From NCBI GenBank assembly GCA_040509755.1, contig JBEVKF010000098.1:19337-83336 (forward strand): a DNA stretch of 64,000 nucleotides, given 5' to 3'. Position 1 is the first letter of the stretch. Every line of letters starts with the position of its first letter. Of the stretch, positions 10,511-18,480 are shown in pieces. The notes below the pieces were generated by a model. That model did no database searches, was not told the origin of the DNA, and was given only the letters and a program-made list of their open reading frames with translations. A program made the translations under genes and the position numbers. Origin of the DNA: JACVRW01 sp040509755 (GTDB lineage Bacteria; Actinomycetota; Thermoleophilia; Solirubrobacterales; Thermoleophilaceae).

Positions 10511-10521
10511 TCGCCCTGAGG

Positions 10522-10950
10522 CTAGCCCGTGGCGATGATGAGGCAGGTGGACGTGCCGTGGGCGACCAGCTTGTCGTCGCTCACGCGGCGAACGGCGCCC
10601 TCGGCCGTTGCCACACGCCCGCCGCGGTAAAGCACCCGCCCCGCCGCCACGATTTCCCCGGTGTCAGGCATGATCGCCCGGACGAGGTTGAAGGACGTCT
10701 CGAGCGTCGAGTAGCCCTCGCCGGCGGCGCAGGTGGTGTGCACGGCCGCTCCCATGCAGCTGTCGAGCAACAGCCCGGCGATGCCGCCGTGCACCGTGCC
10801 GATCGGATTGAGCATGCGCCCGTCGGGAACGAGGGAGAACGCGCTGCGGCCCTCGTCCACCTCCACAAGGCGAAAGCCAATCAGCTCCTGGATCGGGGCC
10901 GGCGGGTGCATGCCGTCGCGAATGGCGATCATGTATTCGAGTCCCGTCAT
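10522..10950 (-). CDS. PaaI-type hotdog thioesterase
   Basis: A 142-residue hotdog-fold protein of the PaaI/acyl-CoA thioesterase group. The family signature GTVHGGIAGLLLD is at about 53-65, followed by the helix and the strand pair TLETSFNLVRAIMPDTGEI. These enzymes hydrolyse acyl- or phenylacetyl-CoA thioesters; the substrate here is not clear. It ends 11 bp before the oligoendopeptidase start and may share its operon. Its ATG is only 8 bp from the divergent dehydratase start, so at least one of these transcripts has a very short leader. Confidence 0.85.
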   Translation of the reverse strand: MTGLEYMIAIRDGMHPPAPIQELIGFRLVEVDEGRSAFSLVPDGRMLNPIGTVHGGIAGLLLDSCMGAAVHTTCAAGEGYSTLETSFNLVRAIMPDTGEIVAAGRVLYRGGRVATAEGAVRRVSDDKLVAHGTSTCLIIATG

Positions 10951-10958
10951 GAAGTCAC

Positions 10959-11867
10959 GTGAGTATGTCCGAGCCTGAGCTGCCGACGCCGCTCGAGGAA
11001 GCGCCCGTCGCGCTGGGCCGCGGCCGGCGGCTCTGGCTCAAGCGAGAGGACGTCCACGAGCTGGGCGCCTTCAAGTGGCGCGGGGCGCTACCGGCGCTGC
11101 GCGCCTACCGCGAGCGCGGCGCCGAGGCGGTGGTCACCGCGTCGACCGGCAATCACGGCGCAGCCACCGCGTGGGCCGCGGAGCGCGCGGGACTGCGTGC
11201 GGTCGTCTACGTCCCGCGGGTCGCGAGCGAGACCAAGCTGGCTGTGCTCGAGGGGCTGGCTGACCTGCGCCAGGAGGGCGTCGATCTCGACGAGTCGAAG
11301 GAGCTGGCGCGCGCGCATGCGCGGCGCGAGGGTCTGCCGTTCTTCGAGGACGGTGCCGAGCCGGCCCAGTTCGGCGGCTACGAGGAGATCGGGCGCGAGA
11401 TCGTCGACCAGCTCGGCGAGCGCCCGGCGCGGACGGTCGTCCCGGTTGGGAACGGCGCGCTCCTGATCGGCGTCGCGCGCGGCGTGGGCCGCGGCGCCAT
11501 CGGCGTCGTGGCCAAGGAGGCGCCGGTGATGGCCTGGAGCGTTGCCGAAGGGCGGCCCGTCGAGTGCGATCGATGCGCGACCTTCGCGGACGGGATGGCC
11601 GTGCGGGTGGCGATCCCGCTCGCGGTCGAGGAGCTGGTCGGACTCGCCACGCCCTTCGTCGAGGTCTCCGAGCGCGAGATCGCCACCGCCGTGGGCGACT
11701 ACGCCGCGGCCGGCATCCGTGTGGAGGGCTCGGCCGCCGCTGCGCTGGCCGCGCTCGACCAGGTGGGTGGAGGAGACGGAGCGGTGGTGGTAATCGTCAC
11801 GGGCAGCAACATCGATCCCGCTCTGCACGAGCGCGCCGTCAAGGACCCGCAGAGCTTCTCCGACTGA
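10959..11867 (+). CDS. PLP-dependent threonine/serine dehydratase-like enzyme
   Basis: A 302-residue fold-type II PLP enzyme. The Schiff-base lysine is Lys39 in LGAFKWRGA, the substrate loop is ASTGNHGAATAWAA, and the phosphate-binding loop appears as PVGNGALLIG in place of the usual Gly-rich GGGGL. VTGSNID lies near the C-terminus. Threonine dehydratases and serine racemases share this build. No ACT regulatory domain is present, so it would be the catabolic or racemase type if active. The start may be GTG 10959 or ATG 10965. No clear ribosome site is visible. Confidence 0.85.
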   Translation: MSMSEPELPTPLEEAPVALGRGRRLWLKREDVHELGAFKWRGALPALRAYRERGAEAVVTASTGNHGAATAWAAERAGLRAVVYVPRVASETKLAVLEGLADLRQEGVDLDESKELARAHARREGLPFFEDGAEPAQFGGYEEIGREIVDQLGERPARTVVPVGNGALLIGVARGVGRGAIGVVAKEAPVMAWSVAEGRPVECDRCATFADGMAVRVAIPLAVEELVGLATPFVEVSEREIATAVGDYAAAGIRVEGSAAAALAALDQVGGGDGAVVVIVTGSNIDPALHERAVKDPQSFSD

Positions 11868-11959
11868 GACGACATGGGCCTCGGCTCTCACGCGCCCGAG
11901 TTTTTCGCTGCCATGCAGTGAATAGCGCGGGAGCCTGGCTCGCGCACAACGGGTCCCAG

Positions 11960-12868
11960 CTAGCCGGCCAGCGCCTCGATCAACTCGTCCTTCGACATCT
12001 TTGAGCGGCCGGGTACCTCTTCGGCCTGGGCTCGCTCGTACAGCTCCTCGCGGCTCATGCGCTCGAAGCGCCCGCGGCCGTCGCGCTTGCCCGACCCGAG
12101 CTTGTCGAGCGTGTCCTGCAGCGCGGCCATCAGGTCGGGCGCGGGCTTGGGCTCCTTGCGCTCCTCGGGCGCCTTCACGCGCTTGCCGTTCTTCTTGTCC
12201 TCGACCACGGCGACGAGGCGCTCGCGATAGCAATCGGTGTAGTGCTCGGGCTCCCAGTTGGTCGAGAGCGACTCGATCACGGCCACCGCCTGCTCGATCT
12301 TGGCCTTGGCCGGCTTGCGCCCGCCGGGCGCGATCTCGTCGGTCGGCCGGACCTCGTCGTGAAAGCGCAGCGTCGTAAGCGCGAGCACCTCGTCGCGCGG
12401 GCGCACGAGCACGAGATATTCCTTGGTGCGCATCACAAAGCGCCCCAGCGCGGCGCGGCCGGTCGACTCCATGACCTTCACGAGCAGCTGGTAGGCGCGC
12501 AGCGTGCCCTCGCTGTCGCCGGCCGGGAGCAGGAACCAGGGATGAGCGAAGTAGATCGGGTCGACGTCCTCGCTGTCGACGAAGGCCTCGACCTCGATCG
12601 TCCGCGTCTTGCGGGGCTGCGCGGTGGCGAGCTCCTCGTCGGTAAGCACGACCTGGTCGCCATCCTCGAGCTCGAAGCCGCGACCGACCTCCTCCCATTC
12701 GACCTCGGTCCCCTCCTCGGAGCAGTAGCGGCGCTGCTCGATCGGGGAGCCGTCCTTTTCGTGGAGCTGGCGAAAGTGAAGATCGAGGTCGCGCGCCGCG
12801 CTCGTCAGGCGCACCGGCACGTTGACCAAGCCGAAGGAGAGCGATCCGTTCCAGAGCGTGCGGGGCAT
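11960..12868 (-). CDS. ku: Ku DNA end-binding protein, with C-terminal SAP-like extension
   Basis: A 302-residue bacterial Ku. The homodimer or heterodimer threads onto double-strand DNA ends and recruits the ligase LigD for non-homologous end joining. The start PRTLWNGSLSFGLVNVPVRL, the central RFVMRTKEYLVLVRP and the LTTLRFHDEV block are diagnostic. After the Ku core come a basic linker (DKKNGKRVKAPEERKEP) and a small helical C-terminal module (MSREELYERAQAEEVPGRSK) resembling SAP/Rho-N-like DNA-binding tails. It starts 2 bp after the stop of a second ku gene. No ligD is in the window. Confidence 0.95.
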   Translation of the reverse strand: MPRTLWNGSLSFGLVNVPVRLTSAARDLDLHFRQLHEKDGSPIEQRRYCSEEGTEVEWEEVGRGFELEDGDQVVLTDEELATAQPRKTRTIEVEAFVDSEDVDPIYFAHPWFLLPAGDSEGTLRAYQLLVKVMESTGRAALGRFVMRTKEYLVLVRPRDEVLALTTLRFHDEVRPTDEIAPGGRKPAKAKIEQAVAVIESLSTNWEPEHYTDCYRERLVAVVEDKKNGKRVKAPEERKEPKPAPDLMAALQDTLDKLGSGKRDGRGRFERMSREELYERAQAEEVPGRSKMSKDELIEALAG

Positions 12869-12870
12869 GC

Positions 12871-13638
12871 TCAGGATCCCTTCTTCAGGCTCGCTTTGAG
12901 GGCGCTCATGAGGTCGGAGGTGTCCTCCTCGGGCTCGGGCTCCTCCGCTTCGATGGCCTCGCCCTTTGCCTTGCGCGCGATCAGCTCGAGCACGGCCTCG
13001 CGGTAGGTGTCCTCGTAGTCGGTCGGATCGAAGTCGCGGTAGAGCGAGTCGACGAGCTGCTCGGCCATCTCGACCTCCTGCTTGCCCGGGCCCTTGCCGG
13101 GCTTGTCGTACTTGAGCTGGCTGCCGCGCACCACCTCGTCGTGAAAGCGCATCGTGTGCAGCGCCAGCACGCCGTCGAGCGGGCGCACCGCCGCCAGGTA
13201 CTCGCGGTTGTGGAAGGTAAAGCGCCCGATTCCGACGCGGCCGGTCTGGGTCAGGGCCTCCTGGAAGACGCGGTAGGCCTCGCCCTCGTCGCGACAGCCG
13301 ACGTAGTACGTCTTCTCGAAGTAGACGGGATCGATCTCGTCGTCGGGCACGAACTCCTCGATCTCGATCACCTTGCCGCGCGAGCCCGCGGCCGCGGCCA
13401 CCTCGGACTTGTCGAGCACGACGTATTCGTCCGGCGACACCTCAAAGCCCTTCACCACCTCCTTGTAGGGGACCTCCTGGTCCTCCTTCGAGCAGATGCG
13501 CTTGTGCTCGAGGCGCGCGCCGTCGGCGAGGTGGACCTCGTGGAAGCTGACCGTCTTCGACTCGGTCGCCGAGTAGAGCTTGATCGGCACATGCGCGAGG
13601 CCGAAGCTGATGGTGCCATTCCAGATTGAGCGAGGCAT
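12871..13638 (-). CDS. ku: Ku DNA end-binding protein, core-only paralogue
   Basis: A 255-residue Ku with the same core as its neighbour: PRSIWNGTISFGLAHVPIKL, then RFTFHNREYLAAVRP and LHTMRFHDEV. It ends in an acidic stretch (EAEEPEPEEDTSD) and a short basic helix, so it lacks the SAP-like tail of the other copy. It is the first gene of the two-gene minus-strand operon. Divergence between the copies suggests two different subunits rather than a recent duplication. Function in end joining is known for the family; heterodimer formation here is inference. Confidence 0.95.
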   Translation of the reverse strand: MPRSIWNGTISFGLAHVPIKLYSATESKTVSFHEVHLADGARLEHKRICSKEDQEVPYKEVVKGFEVSPDEYVVLDKSEVAAAAGSRGKVIEIEEFVPDDEIDPVYFEKTYYVGCRDEGEAYRVFQEALTQTGRVGIGRFTFHNREYLAAVRPLDGVLALHTMRFHDEVVRGSQLKYDKPGKGPGKQEVEMAEQLVDSLYRDFDPTDYEDTYREAVLELIARKAKGEAIEAEEPEPEEDTSDLMSALKASLKKGS

Positions 13639-13669
13639 CGGTTTCGTGGCTACCCGCCAGACCGCCTGT

Positions 13670-14320
13670 CTAGTCGTAGATGGACTTGCTCCTGCCGACC
13701 TGGGAGTTCGGCGGATATGGAGCGAGGTCGTTCATGAAACCAGGCGTCTGCTCCACGCGCTCGAGCCAGCCCTGGACGGGCGGGTGCTCGGCGAGGTCGA
13801 AGCCCGCCTCGTGCGCCACATGCAGGTAGGCGTAGAGGGAGATGTCGGCGATCGAGTAGCGCTCGCCGACCATGAACATACGGCCCTCCAGATGCCCATC
13901 GAGCACCGCGAGCACGCTGTGGCCCGCGGCGCGGCGGTGCTCGACGCTCGGGCTGTCGGGCGCGAGGCGACCGGTCGCGAGGCGAAAGCGCAGGCCGGCG
14001 ATGGCCGGGATCACCTCCGACTGCTCCCAGAAGAGCCAGCGCAACACCTGCGCGCGGTCGGCCGGGTCGACGGGAAGGAGCATCGTCCCCTCGGCAATGT
14101 GAACCAGGATCGCATTCGACTCTGGAAGCGGGTCGGCGCCGTCTTGCTCGAGCACCGGGGTCTCGCGGACGGGGTTGAGACGGCCGAACTCCTCCGTGAG
14201 CGTGTCGCCTCCGAAGATGTCGACCGCCACCCGCTCGTATTCGCGGCCGAGCTGGGCGAGCAGCAGGCGCACCTTGTAGCAGTTTCCGGAGGCGTCGTAG
14301 TCGTGCAGGCGCAGGGTCAT
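13670..14320 (-). CDS. Glutathione S-transferase-like protein
   Basis: A 216-residue two-domain protein. The N-terminal thioredoxin-like domain includes SGNCYKVRLLLAQLG, LNPVRETPVLE with the cis-Pro, and ESNAILVHIAE, the glutathione-contact motif of GSTs. The C-terminal helical domain holds YSIADISLYAYLHVAHEAG, the capping-box segment. Most actinobacteria lack glutathione, so the thiol partner may differ or the protein may act as an isomerase; this cannot be decided here. The ATG overlaps the stop of the cupin gene (ATGA). Confidence 0.9.
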   Translation of the reverse strand: MTLRLHDYDASGNCYKVRLLLAQLGREYERVAVDIFGGDTLTEEFGRLNPVRETPVLEQDGADPLPESNAILVHIAEGTMLLPVDPADRAQVLRWLFWEQSEVIPAIAGLRFRLATGRLAPDSPSVEHRRAAGHSVLAVLDGHLEGRMFMVGERYSIADISLYAYLHVAHEAGFDLAEHPPVQGWLERVEQTPGFMNDLAPYPPNSQVGRSKSIYD

Positions 14321-14667
14321 GCGGCGTAGCTCTCGCTGCCCATTATGTGCAGCGACACGTAGGGCTCGTCGCCCACCACCCAGCTGTCGTGGCCCGGTGG
14401 CACGAAGAAGAAGTCGCCCTCGCGCATCACCTTCTCGCTGCCGTCCGCCATCTTCACGGCGGCCTGGCCCCCGAGGACGAGGCCGACGTGCTCGACCTGG
14501 CAGAGGCTCTCGCCGGTGGCGGCTCCCACGTGCTCGGACCACACCCAGCCTGGCTCGTAGGTCGCACGGCCGAGCGTCATCGGGCCGATCTCGTAGACCT
14601 CGAAGCGGCCCTTGTCGAAGCTGCGCACCTCGGTCGGCTCGGTCAGGTTGAGGAGGGTCAGGTCCAC
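14317..14667 (-). CDS. Cupin-domain protein
   Basis: A 116-residue single cupin barrel. Cupin motif 1 is in SEHVGAATGESLCQVEHVG and motif 2 in MREGDFFFVPPGHDSW, where the late His is a usual metal ligand. Such small cupins act as isomerases, dioxygenases or sensors; nothing decides here. The GTG at 14667 is 2 bp after the stop of the GFA-type gene, and the 3' end overlaps the GST gene, so the three genes form one tight operon. Confidence 0.83.
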   Translation of the reverse strand: MDLTLLNLTEPTEVRSFDKGRFEVYEIGPMTLGRATYEPGWVWSEHVGAATGESLCQVEHVGLVLGGQAAVKMADGSEKVMREGDFFFVPPGHDSWVVGDEPYVSLHIMGSESYAA

Positions 14668-14669
14668 CG

Positions 14670-15098
14670 TCAACTCGTCCGGCGCTCGGGAAATCTGGGC
14701 AGGCCGTCGTCCGGGATCGGCTCCCAAGCGGCCGCGAAGGCGACGAATTGGCGGTAGGAGAGCCGGATGCCGGGGTCGCTGTCGAAGGTGCCCATGCGCA
14801 CGCTGATCTGCTCGGGGTCGGACGGGTTGCGGCTGAAGAGGGCCGAGCCGCAACTTGAGCAGAACGCCTTCTCGAAGCCGTCCGCCGGCCGGTACACCTC
14901 GATGCGATCCTCGCCGCGGGCGATTCGAAACGAGCCGGGCGCCACGCGGGCGCTCGCCGAAGCCGACCCGCCCGTTCGCCGCTGGCAGCGCGTGCAGTGG
15001 CAATACCCGGCGGCCTCGAGCGGGGCGTCGACCTCGTAGCGCACCTCGCCGCACATGCAGCCGCCGGTGAGCGGCAGAGCGGGCGTCAGGGCTTCCAT
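14670..15098 (-). CDS. GFA/Mss4-like zinc-binding protein
   Basis: A 142-residue protein of the GFA (glutathione-dependent formaldehyde-activating-like, CENP-V) family. The zinc-binding cysteines are visible in order: GGCMCGEVRYEV, YCHCTRCQRRTG and FCSSCGSALFSR. Despite the family name, most members have no demonstrated formaldehyde activity. The ATG at 15098 gives the usual short lead-in before the first Cys pair. It is the first gene of a minus-strand operon with a cupin and a GST, and it diverges from the tad genes across a 166-bp region that holds a long inverted repeat. Confidence 0.88.
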   Translation of the reverse strand: MEALTPALPLTGGCMCGEVRYEVDAPLEAAGYCHCTRCQRRTGGSASASARVAPGSFRIARGEDRIEVYRPADGFEKAFCSSCGSALFSRNPSDPEQISVRMGTFDSDPGIRLSYRQFVAFAAAWEPIPDDGLPRFPERRTS

Positions 15099-15100
15099 CC

Positions 15101-15225
15101 GCGCGAGGCTAGATGATTGGTTCCGAATCCGTGTGCCTGCGGGGGCGCGCCAGACCAAGCTGATCCAGCGCCGGTATGGCGCGTCATCCGAAGGTGCAGG
15201 GATTTGGAATCAGTCATCTACGCGC
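15101..15225 (+). other. Long leader hairpin between GFA-type gene and tadA
   Basis: Bases 15110-15130 pair with 15200-15220 over 21 consecutive positions if transcribed on the plus strand (18 Watson-Crick pairs plus 3 G-U). After a 4-nt bulge, GCGCG at 15101-15105 pairs with CGCGC at 15221-15225. The 69-nt interior holds a small hairpin, GCGCC/GGCGC at 15168-15182. On the minus strand the three wobble pairs become A-C mismatches, so a plus-strand RNA element is favoured. It is not a tRNA and matches no riboswitch I know. Confidence 0.6.
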
Positions 15226-15264
15226 GGGAGGGGCGAATTCCTCACGCTCGTCCCTTTGCCGGGG

Positions 15265-16446
15265 GTGGAGGCCCTGGACGAGCTGGCGGTCGCGCTGCGG
15301 ACGCGGTTGGTGGAGCGCGCGCGCGACGGAACGGCGGGCGGGTCGCTCGATGACGAGGTGCGTTCGCTGGTCGAGCGCGAGGCGGCGCCGCTGCCCGACG
15401 CCGACCGCGCGGAGCTGGCCGCGCGGGTGGTGCTGCTTGCCACCGGGCTCGGCCCGCTCGAGCCGCTGCTCGCCGACCCGGGGGTTGACGAGGTGATGGT
15501 CAACGGCCCGGGCTCGGTCTACATCGAGCGGCGCGGGCGCCTCGAGCGCGCGCCGGTCGAGTTCGCCGGCGATGCCGAACTGCTGCACGCGATCGAGCGG
15601 GTGCTCGCCCCGCTCGGCCGCCGGGTCGACCAGGCGTCGCCGCTGTGCGACGCGCGGCTGGCGGATGGCTCGCGCGTGAACGTGGTGATCCCGCCGCTGT
15701 CGCTGTCGGGGCCCTGCCTCACGATCCGCCGCTTTCGGCGCGAGGGCTTCTCACTGCGCGACCTGGTGGCCGGTGCGACGCTGCCGGCGGAGCTGGCCGA
15801 GTTCCTGGCGGTGTGTGTGGCGGCGCGGGCGTCGGTGCTGGTCAGCGGCGGCACAGGCTCGGGAAAGACCACCACGCTCAATGCCCTGTCGGGCGCGATC
15901 CCGGGTGAGGAGCGCATCGTCACGATCGAGGACGCCGCCGAGCTGCGGCTGCGCCAGCGCCACGTGGTGCGCCTGGAGGCACGGCCGGCCAACCTGGAAG
16001 GCCACGGCGAGGTGACGATCCGCCAGCTCGTGCGAAATGCGCTGCGAATGCGGCCGGACCGGATCGTGGTCGGAGAGGTACGCGGAGGAGAAGCGCTCGA
16101 CATGCTTCAGGCGCTGAACACCGGCCACGACGGGTCGCTCACAACCGTGCACGCGAACTCGCCCGAGGACGCGCTGCGGCGGGTGGAGACGCTGGCGCTG
16201 ATGGCCGGGGTGGGCCTGCCGCATGGGGCTGTCCGCGAGCAGGCGGCGAGCGCACTCGACCTGGTGGTCCACCAGGCCCGCCTCGCCGACGGCGCACGGG
16301 CCGTGGCGTCGGTCACCGAGGTCGTGCGGGTCGCCGGCGGAGCCGGCGTGCGCGAGCTCTATCGCCGGGGCGGCGAGCTACGCCCGCCGGCGGACGGCCG
16401 GCTGGCGGAGCGGGTGGCGTCTCTGCGGCGGGATGGGCCGGCGTGA
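15265..16446 (+). CDS. tadA: Tad/Flp-type secretion ATPase (TadA/CpaF)
   Basis: A 393-residue type II/IV secretion ATPase of the CpaF branch, which powers assembly of Flp/Tad pili. An N-terminal helical domain is followed by PLEPLLADPGVDEVMVNGP, the CpaF signature. Walker A GGTGSGKTTT starts at 195, then come ERIVTIEDAAEL (Asp box) and MRPDRIVVGEVRGGEALDM (Walker B region) and HDGSLTTVHANS (His box). The start is uncertain: GTG 15265 or TTG 15256; a GGGAGGGG tract lies farther upstream at about 15226. tadB follows with a 4-bp GTGA overlap. Confidence 0.92.
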   Translation: MEALDELAVALRTRLVERARDGTAGGSLDDEVRSLVEREAAPLPDADRAELAARVVLLATGLGPLEPLLADPGVDEVMVNGPGSVYIERRGRLERAPVEFAGDAELLHAIERVLAPLGRRVDQASPLCDARLADGSRVNVVIPPLSLSGPCLTIRRFRREGFSLRDLVAGATLPAELAEFLAVCVAARASVLVSGGTGSGKTTTLNALSGAIPGEERIVTIEDAAELRLRQRHVVRLEARPANLEGHGEVTIRQLVRNALRMRPDRIVVGEVRGGEALDMLQALNTGHDGSLTTVHANSPEDALRRVETLALMAGVGLPHGAVREQAASALDLVVHQARLADGARAVASVTEVVRVAGGAGVRELYRRGGELRPPADGRLAERVASLRRDGPA

Positions 16447-17300
16447 GTGCGTCGGTTGCGCTCGCGCTGGTGGCCGGCGGCGCCGGGGCGGTCGCCGCAC
16501 GCGATCTGCTCGGCGCGGACGCGATCGCGCGGGGGGCAGGGGCCGCGCGCGGACTTGCGGGATTGGTGGACGCCGTGGTCACGCTCGGGCGCGAGGGCCG
16601 CGATCCCGGTGCGCCCGAGCGGCGGCGGCTGCTCTTGGCCGGCTCGGCGGCGGCTTTCGGGGTTGGGGCGTTCCTGGCCGGTCCGCTCGCCGGCGCCGTC
16701 CTGGCGGCGGGCGGGCCGTGGGCGGTCGCCAGGGGCCTGCGGGCGCGCCGCGAGCGCTCCAGGCGGGCGGTCGATCTCGAGGTGCCGGGCCTGGCGCTCG
16801 CGGTGGCCGACGCCCTCGCCGGCGGGCACTCGCTGCGCGGTGCGGTCATCGAGGCCACACGCTCCGCGTCGGGCGCCGCCGGCCACGAGCTGCGCCGCAC
16901 CGCCGCCGAGCTGGGCGCGGGCGCGCGCACCGAGGATGCACTCCAGGCGATGCGCTCCCGGGTCCGCTCGCCGCGGCTGGACACGGTCGTGGCCGCGTGC
17001 CTGCTTCAGCGCAGCGCAGGCGGCGACCTCGCGCGCCTGCTGCGCGAGAGCGCGCGGGCCATGGAGGAGGGCTCGCGGCTCGAGGGCGAGCTGCGCGCCG
17101 CCACGGCCCAGGCGCGCTTCACCGGGGTGCTCGTGGTGCTCCTGCCACTCGGCGGCGCCCTGCTCGCCGAGCTCGCGAGCCCAGGCTGGGCGCTCGGCCT
17201 GATGAGCTCCTTCCTCACGGCTTGGCTCGTGGGCATCGCCGTCGTCCTGCAGGTGGTGGCCGCGGTGGCGATACGCCGCCTCGGAAGGCTGCGCGCGTGA
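16443..17300 (+). CDS. tadB: Tad secretion membrane protein TadB
   Basis: A 285-residue inner-membrane platform protein of the T2SF/GspF type. Hydrophobic segments lie at the N-terminus and near residues 60-90, then a cytoplasmic T2SF domain (LEVPGLALAVADALAGGHSL to QRSAGGDLARLLRESA), then two C-terminal membrane helices (FTGVLVVLLPLGGALLAEL; FLTAWLVGIAVVLQVVAAVA). It would sit with TadC as the rotor/platform above the TadA ATPase. The GTG start overlaps the tadA stop and the gene overlaps tadC, so the three are one transcription unit. Confidence 0.85.
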   Translation: MSASVALALVAGGAGAVAARDLLGADAIARGAGAARGLAGLVDAVVTLGREGRDPGAPERRRLLLAGSAAAFGVGAFLAGPLAGAVLAAGGPWAVARGLRARRERSRRAVDLEVPGLALAVADALAGGHSLRGAVIEATRSASGAAGHELRRTAAELGAGARTEDALQAMRSRVRSPRLDTVVAACLLQRSAGGDLARLLRESARAMEEGSRLEGELRAATAQARFTGVLVVLLPLGGALLAELASPGWALGLMSSFLTAWLVGIAVVLQVVAAVAIRRLGRLRA

Positions 17301-18193
17301 GCCCGGCCGTGGTGCTCTCGTTCGCCGCGTGCACTTCGGCGGTGATGGGAGCGGGGCTGCTCGCGCGGCCGCCGGCCGAGCGGGCCGCACCCGGCGCTGG
17401 GCGCGCCGCGCCCGGCGGCGGACCGCGCCTGCTCCGATTGCTCGCCCGCGCCGGCGGGCAGGTGCGGCCGGCCCGCTTCCAGGCGCCGCGCGATCTCGAC
17501 GCGAGGATCGCCGCCGCGGGCCGGCCGGGCGGACTCGGCGCCCGGGAGCTGATGGCCGCGAAGGTTGGCGCGGCGGTCGCCTGCGGTGTGGCGGGAGCGA
17601 TCCTTTCCACGGTGACCCCCGGACGCCTCGGCGTCGCGCTCGTCGCGGCGGCGCCGGCGGCGGCCTTCCTGGCTCCGGACCTGTGGCTGATGCGGCGGGC
17701 GAACGAGCGCGCACGGCGCATCCGGCGCGAGCTGCCGGCTCTCCTCGACCTGTTGCGAGTCAGCGTCGAGGCCGGGCGCTCGCTGCCGGCCGCGCTGAGG
17801 GATGTGGGCGCGCGTGCCCGCGGCCCGCTGGCGGGCGAATGGCTCACCGCCGGTAGGGCGGTCACGCTCGGCATCCCGCTCGAGGCGGCGCTCTCCGAGC
17901 TGGCCGCCCGCGCTCCGCTGCCCGAGGTCCGGGCGCTGGTGGCGGCTCTAGATCGTTCGCGTCGCCACGGCGCGCCGCTGGCCGAGACGCTGGCGGCCCA
18001 GGCCCGCGACGCACGATTTGCCCTCGCGCGAAGCGCCCGCGAGGAGGCCGCCCGCGCGGGACCCAAGATCCAACTCGTGGTCGCCCTCCTGCTCGTCCCA
18101 TCGGTGCTCTTGCTCGTGGCCGCCGCGCTGCTCTCGGCGCTGCTCGCCGGGAACGGCGCCGGCGGCGCGGGCGGCATCGTGCTCGGCCTCTAG
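17297..18193 (+). CDS. tadC: Tad secretion membrane protein TadC
   Basis: A 298-residue T2SF-type protein that begins at a GTG overlapping the tadB stop (GTGA). It has an N-terminal helix, paired helices at about 80-125, the conserved RRELPALLDLLRVSVEAGRS stretch of TadC-like T2SF domains and a long C-terminal helix (LVVALLLVPSVLLLVAAALL). It is the last gene of the set: no pilin, TadE/F pseudopilin, prepilin peptidase or secretin gene follows before the mraZ region. Confidence 0.85.
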   Translation: MSPAVVLSFAACTSAVMGAGLLARPPAERAAPGAGRAAPGGGPRLLRLLARAGGQVRPARFQAPRDLDARIAAAGRPGGLGARELMAAKVGAAVACGVAGAILSTVTPGRLGVALVAAAPAAAFLAPDLWLMRRANERARRIRRELPALLDLLRVSVEAGRSLPAALRDVGARARGPLAGEWLTAGRAVTLGIPLEAALSELAARAPLPEVRALVAALDRSRRHGAPLAETLAAQARDARFALARSAREEAARAGPKIQLVVALLLVPSVLLLVAAALLSALLAGNGAGGAGGIVLGL

Positions 18194-18424
18194 CGCCGGT
18201 CGACAGGGGCGATTTCTCGCCACCGTCCTGCTTTGGGCTTGCAGGGCAACAGCAGGCAGGCCGGTGGAGCTCGGCCGCTCACCTGCAACGGACCTTGCAG
18301 GGCGAGGCGCCCAGCGGCGCCGCCAGGCGGCGGTCTCCCACCGGTTCTTGGGCCCTCAACACCGCTCCACAGAGCGAAAAACCCGATCCCGTTGACGGGG
18401 ACGACACCTCCGTCGGACGGAAAA
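18194..18424. other. Intergenic region between tadC and the mraZ operator
   Basis: About 230 bases without a convincing gene. It is GC-rich with several short self-complementary stretches, and a CGTTGACGG near 18390 could hold a -35 hexamer (TTGACG) for mraZ. I see no clear intrinsic terminator for the tad genes. Confidence 0.4.
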
Positions 18425-18469
18425 GTGGGGGAAGGTGTTGCTAGGTGGGAGAAAGTGGGATACGGTGGC
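18425..18469 (+). promoter_or_regulatory. MraZ operator: five phased GTGGG-type boxes
   Basis: Five boxes begin at exact 10-bp steps: GTGGG at 18425, GTGTT at 18435, GTGGG at 18445, GTGGG at 18455 and GTGGC at 18465. MraZ binds short direct TGGG-type repeats spaced by about 10 bp upstream of its own gene and controls the dcw operon. The array ends about 80 bp before the mraZ start, so MraZ autoregulation is expected here. Confidence 0.8.
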
Positions 18470-18480
18470 CAGGACAAATC

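Noticed and set aside
15117..15132. TTGGTTCCGAATCCGT resembles a tRNA T-loop (GGTTCGAATCC)
   Set aside because: It has one extra base, and no acceptor, D or anticodon arm can be built around it. It is better explained as one arm of the long leader stem.
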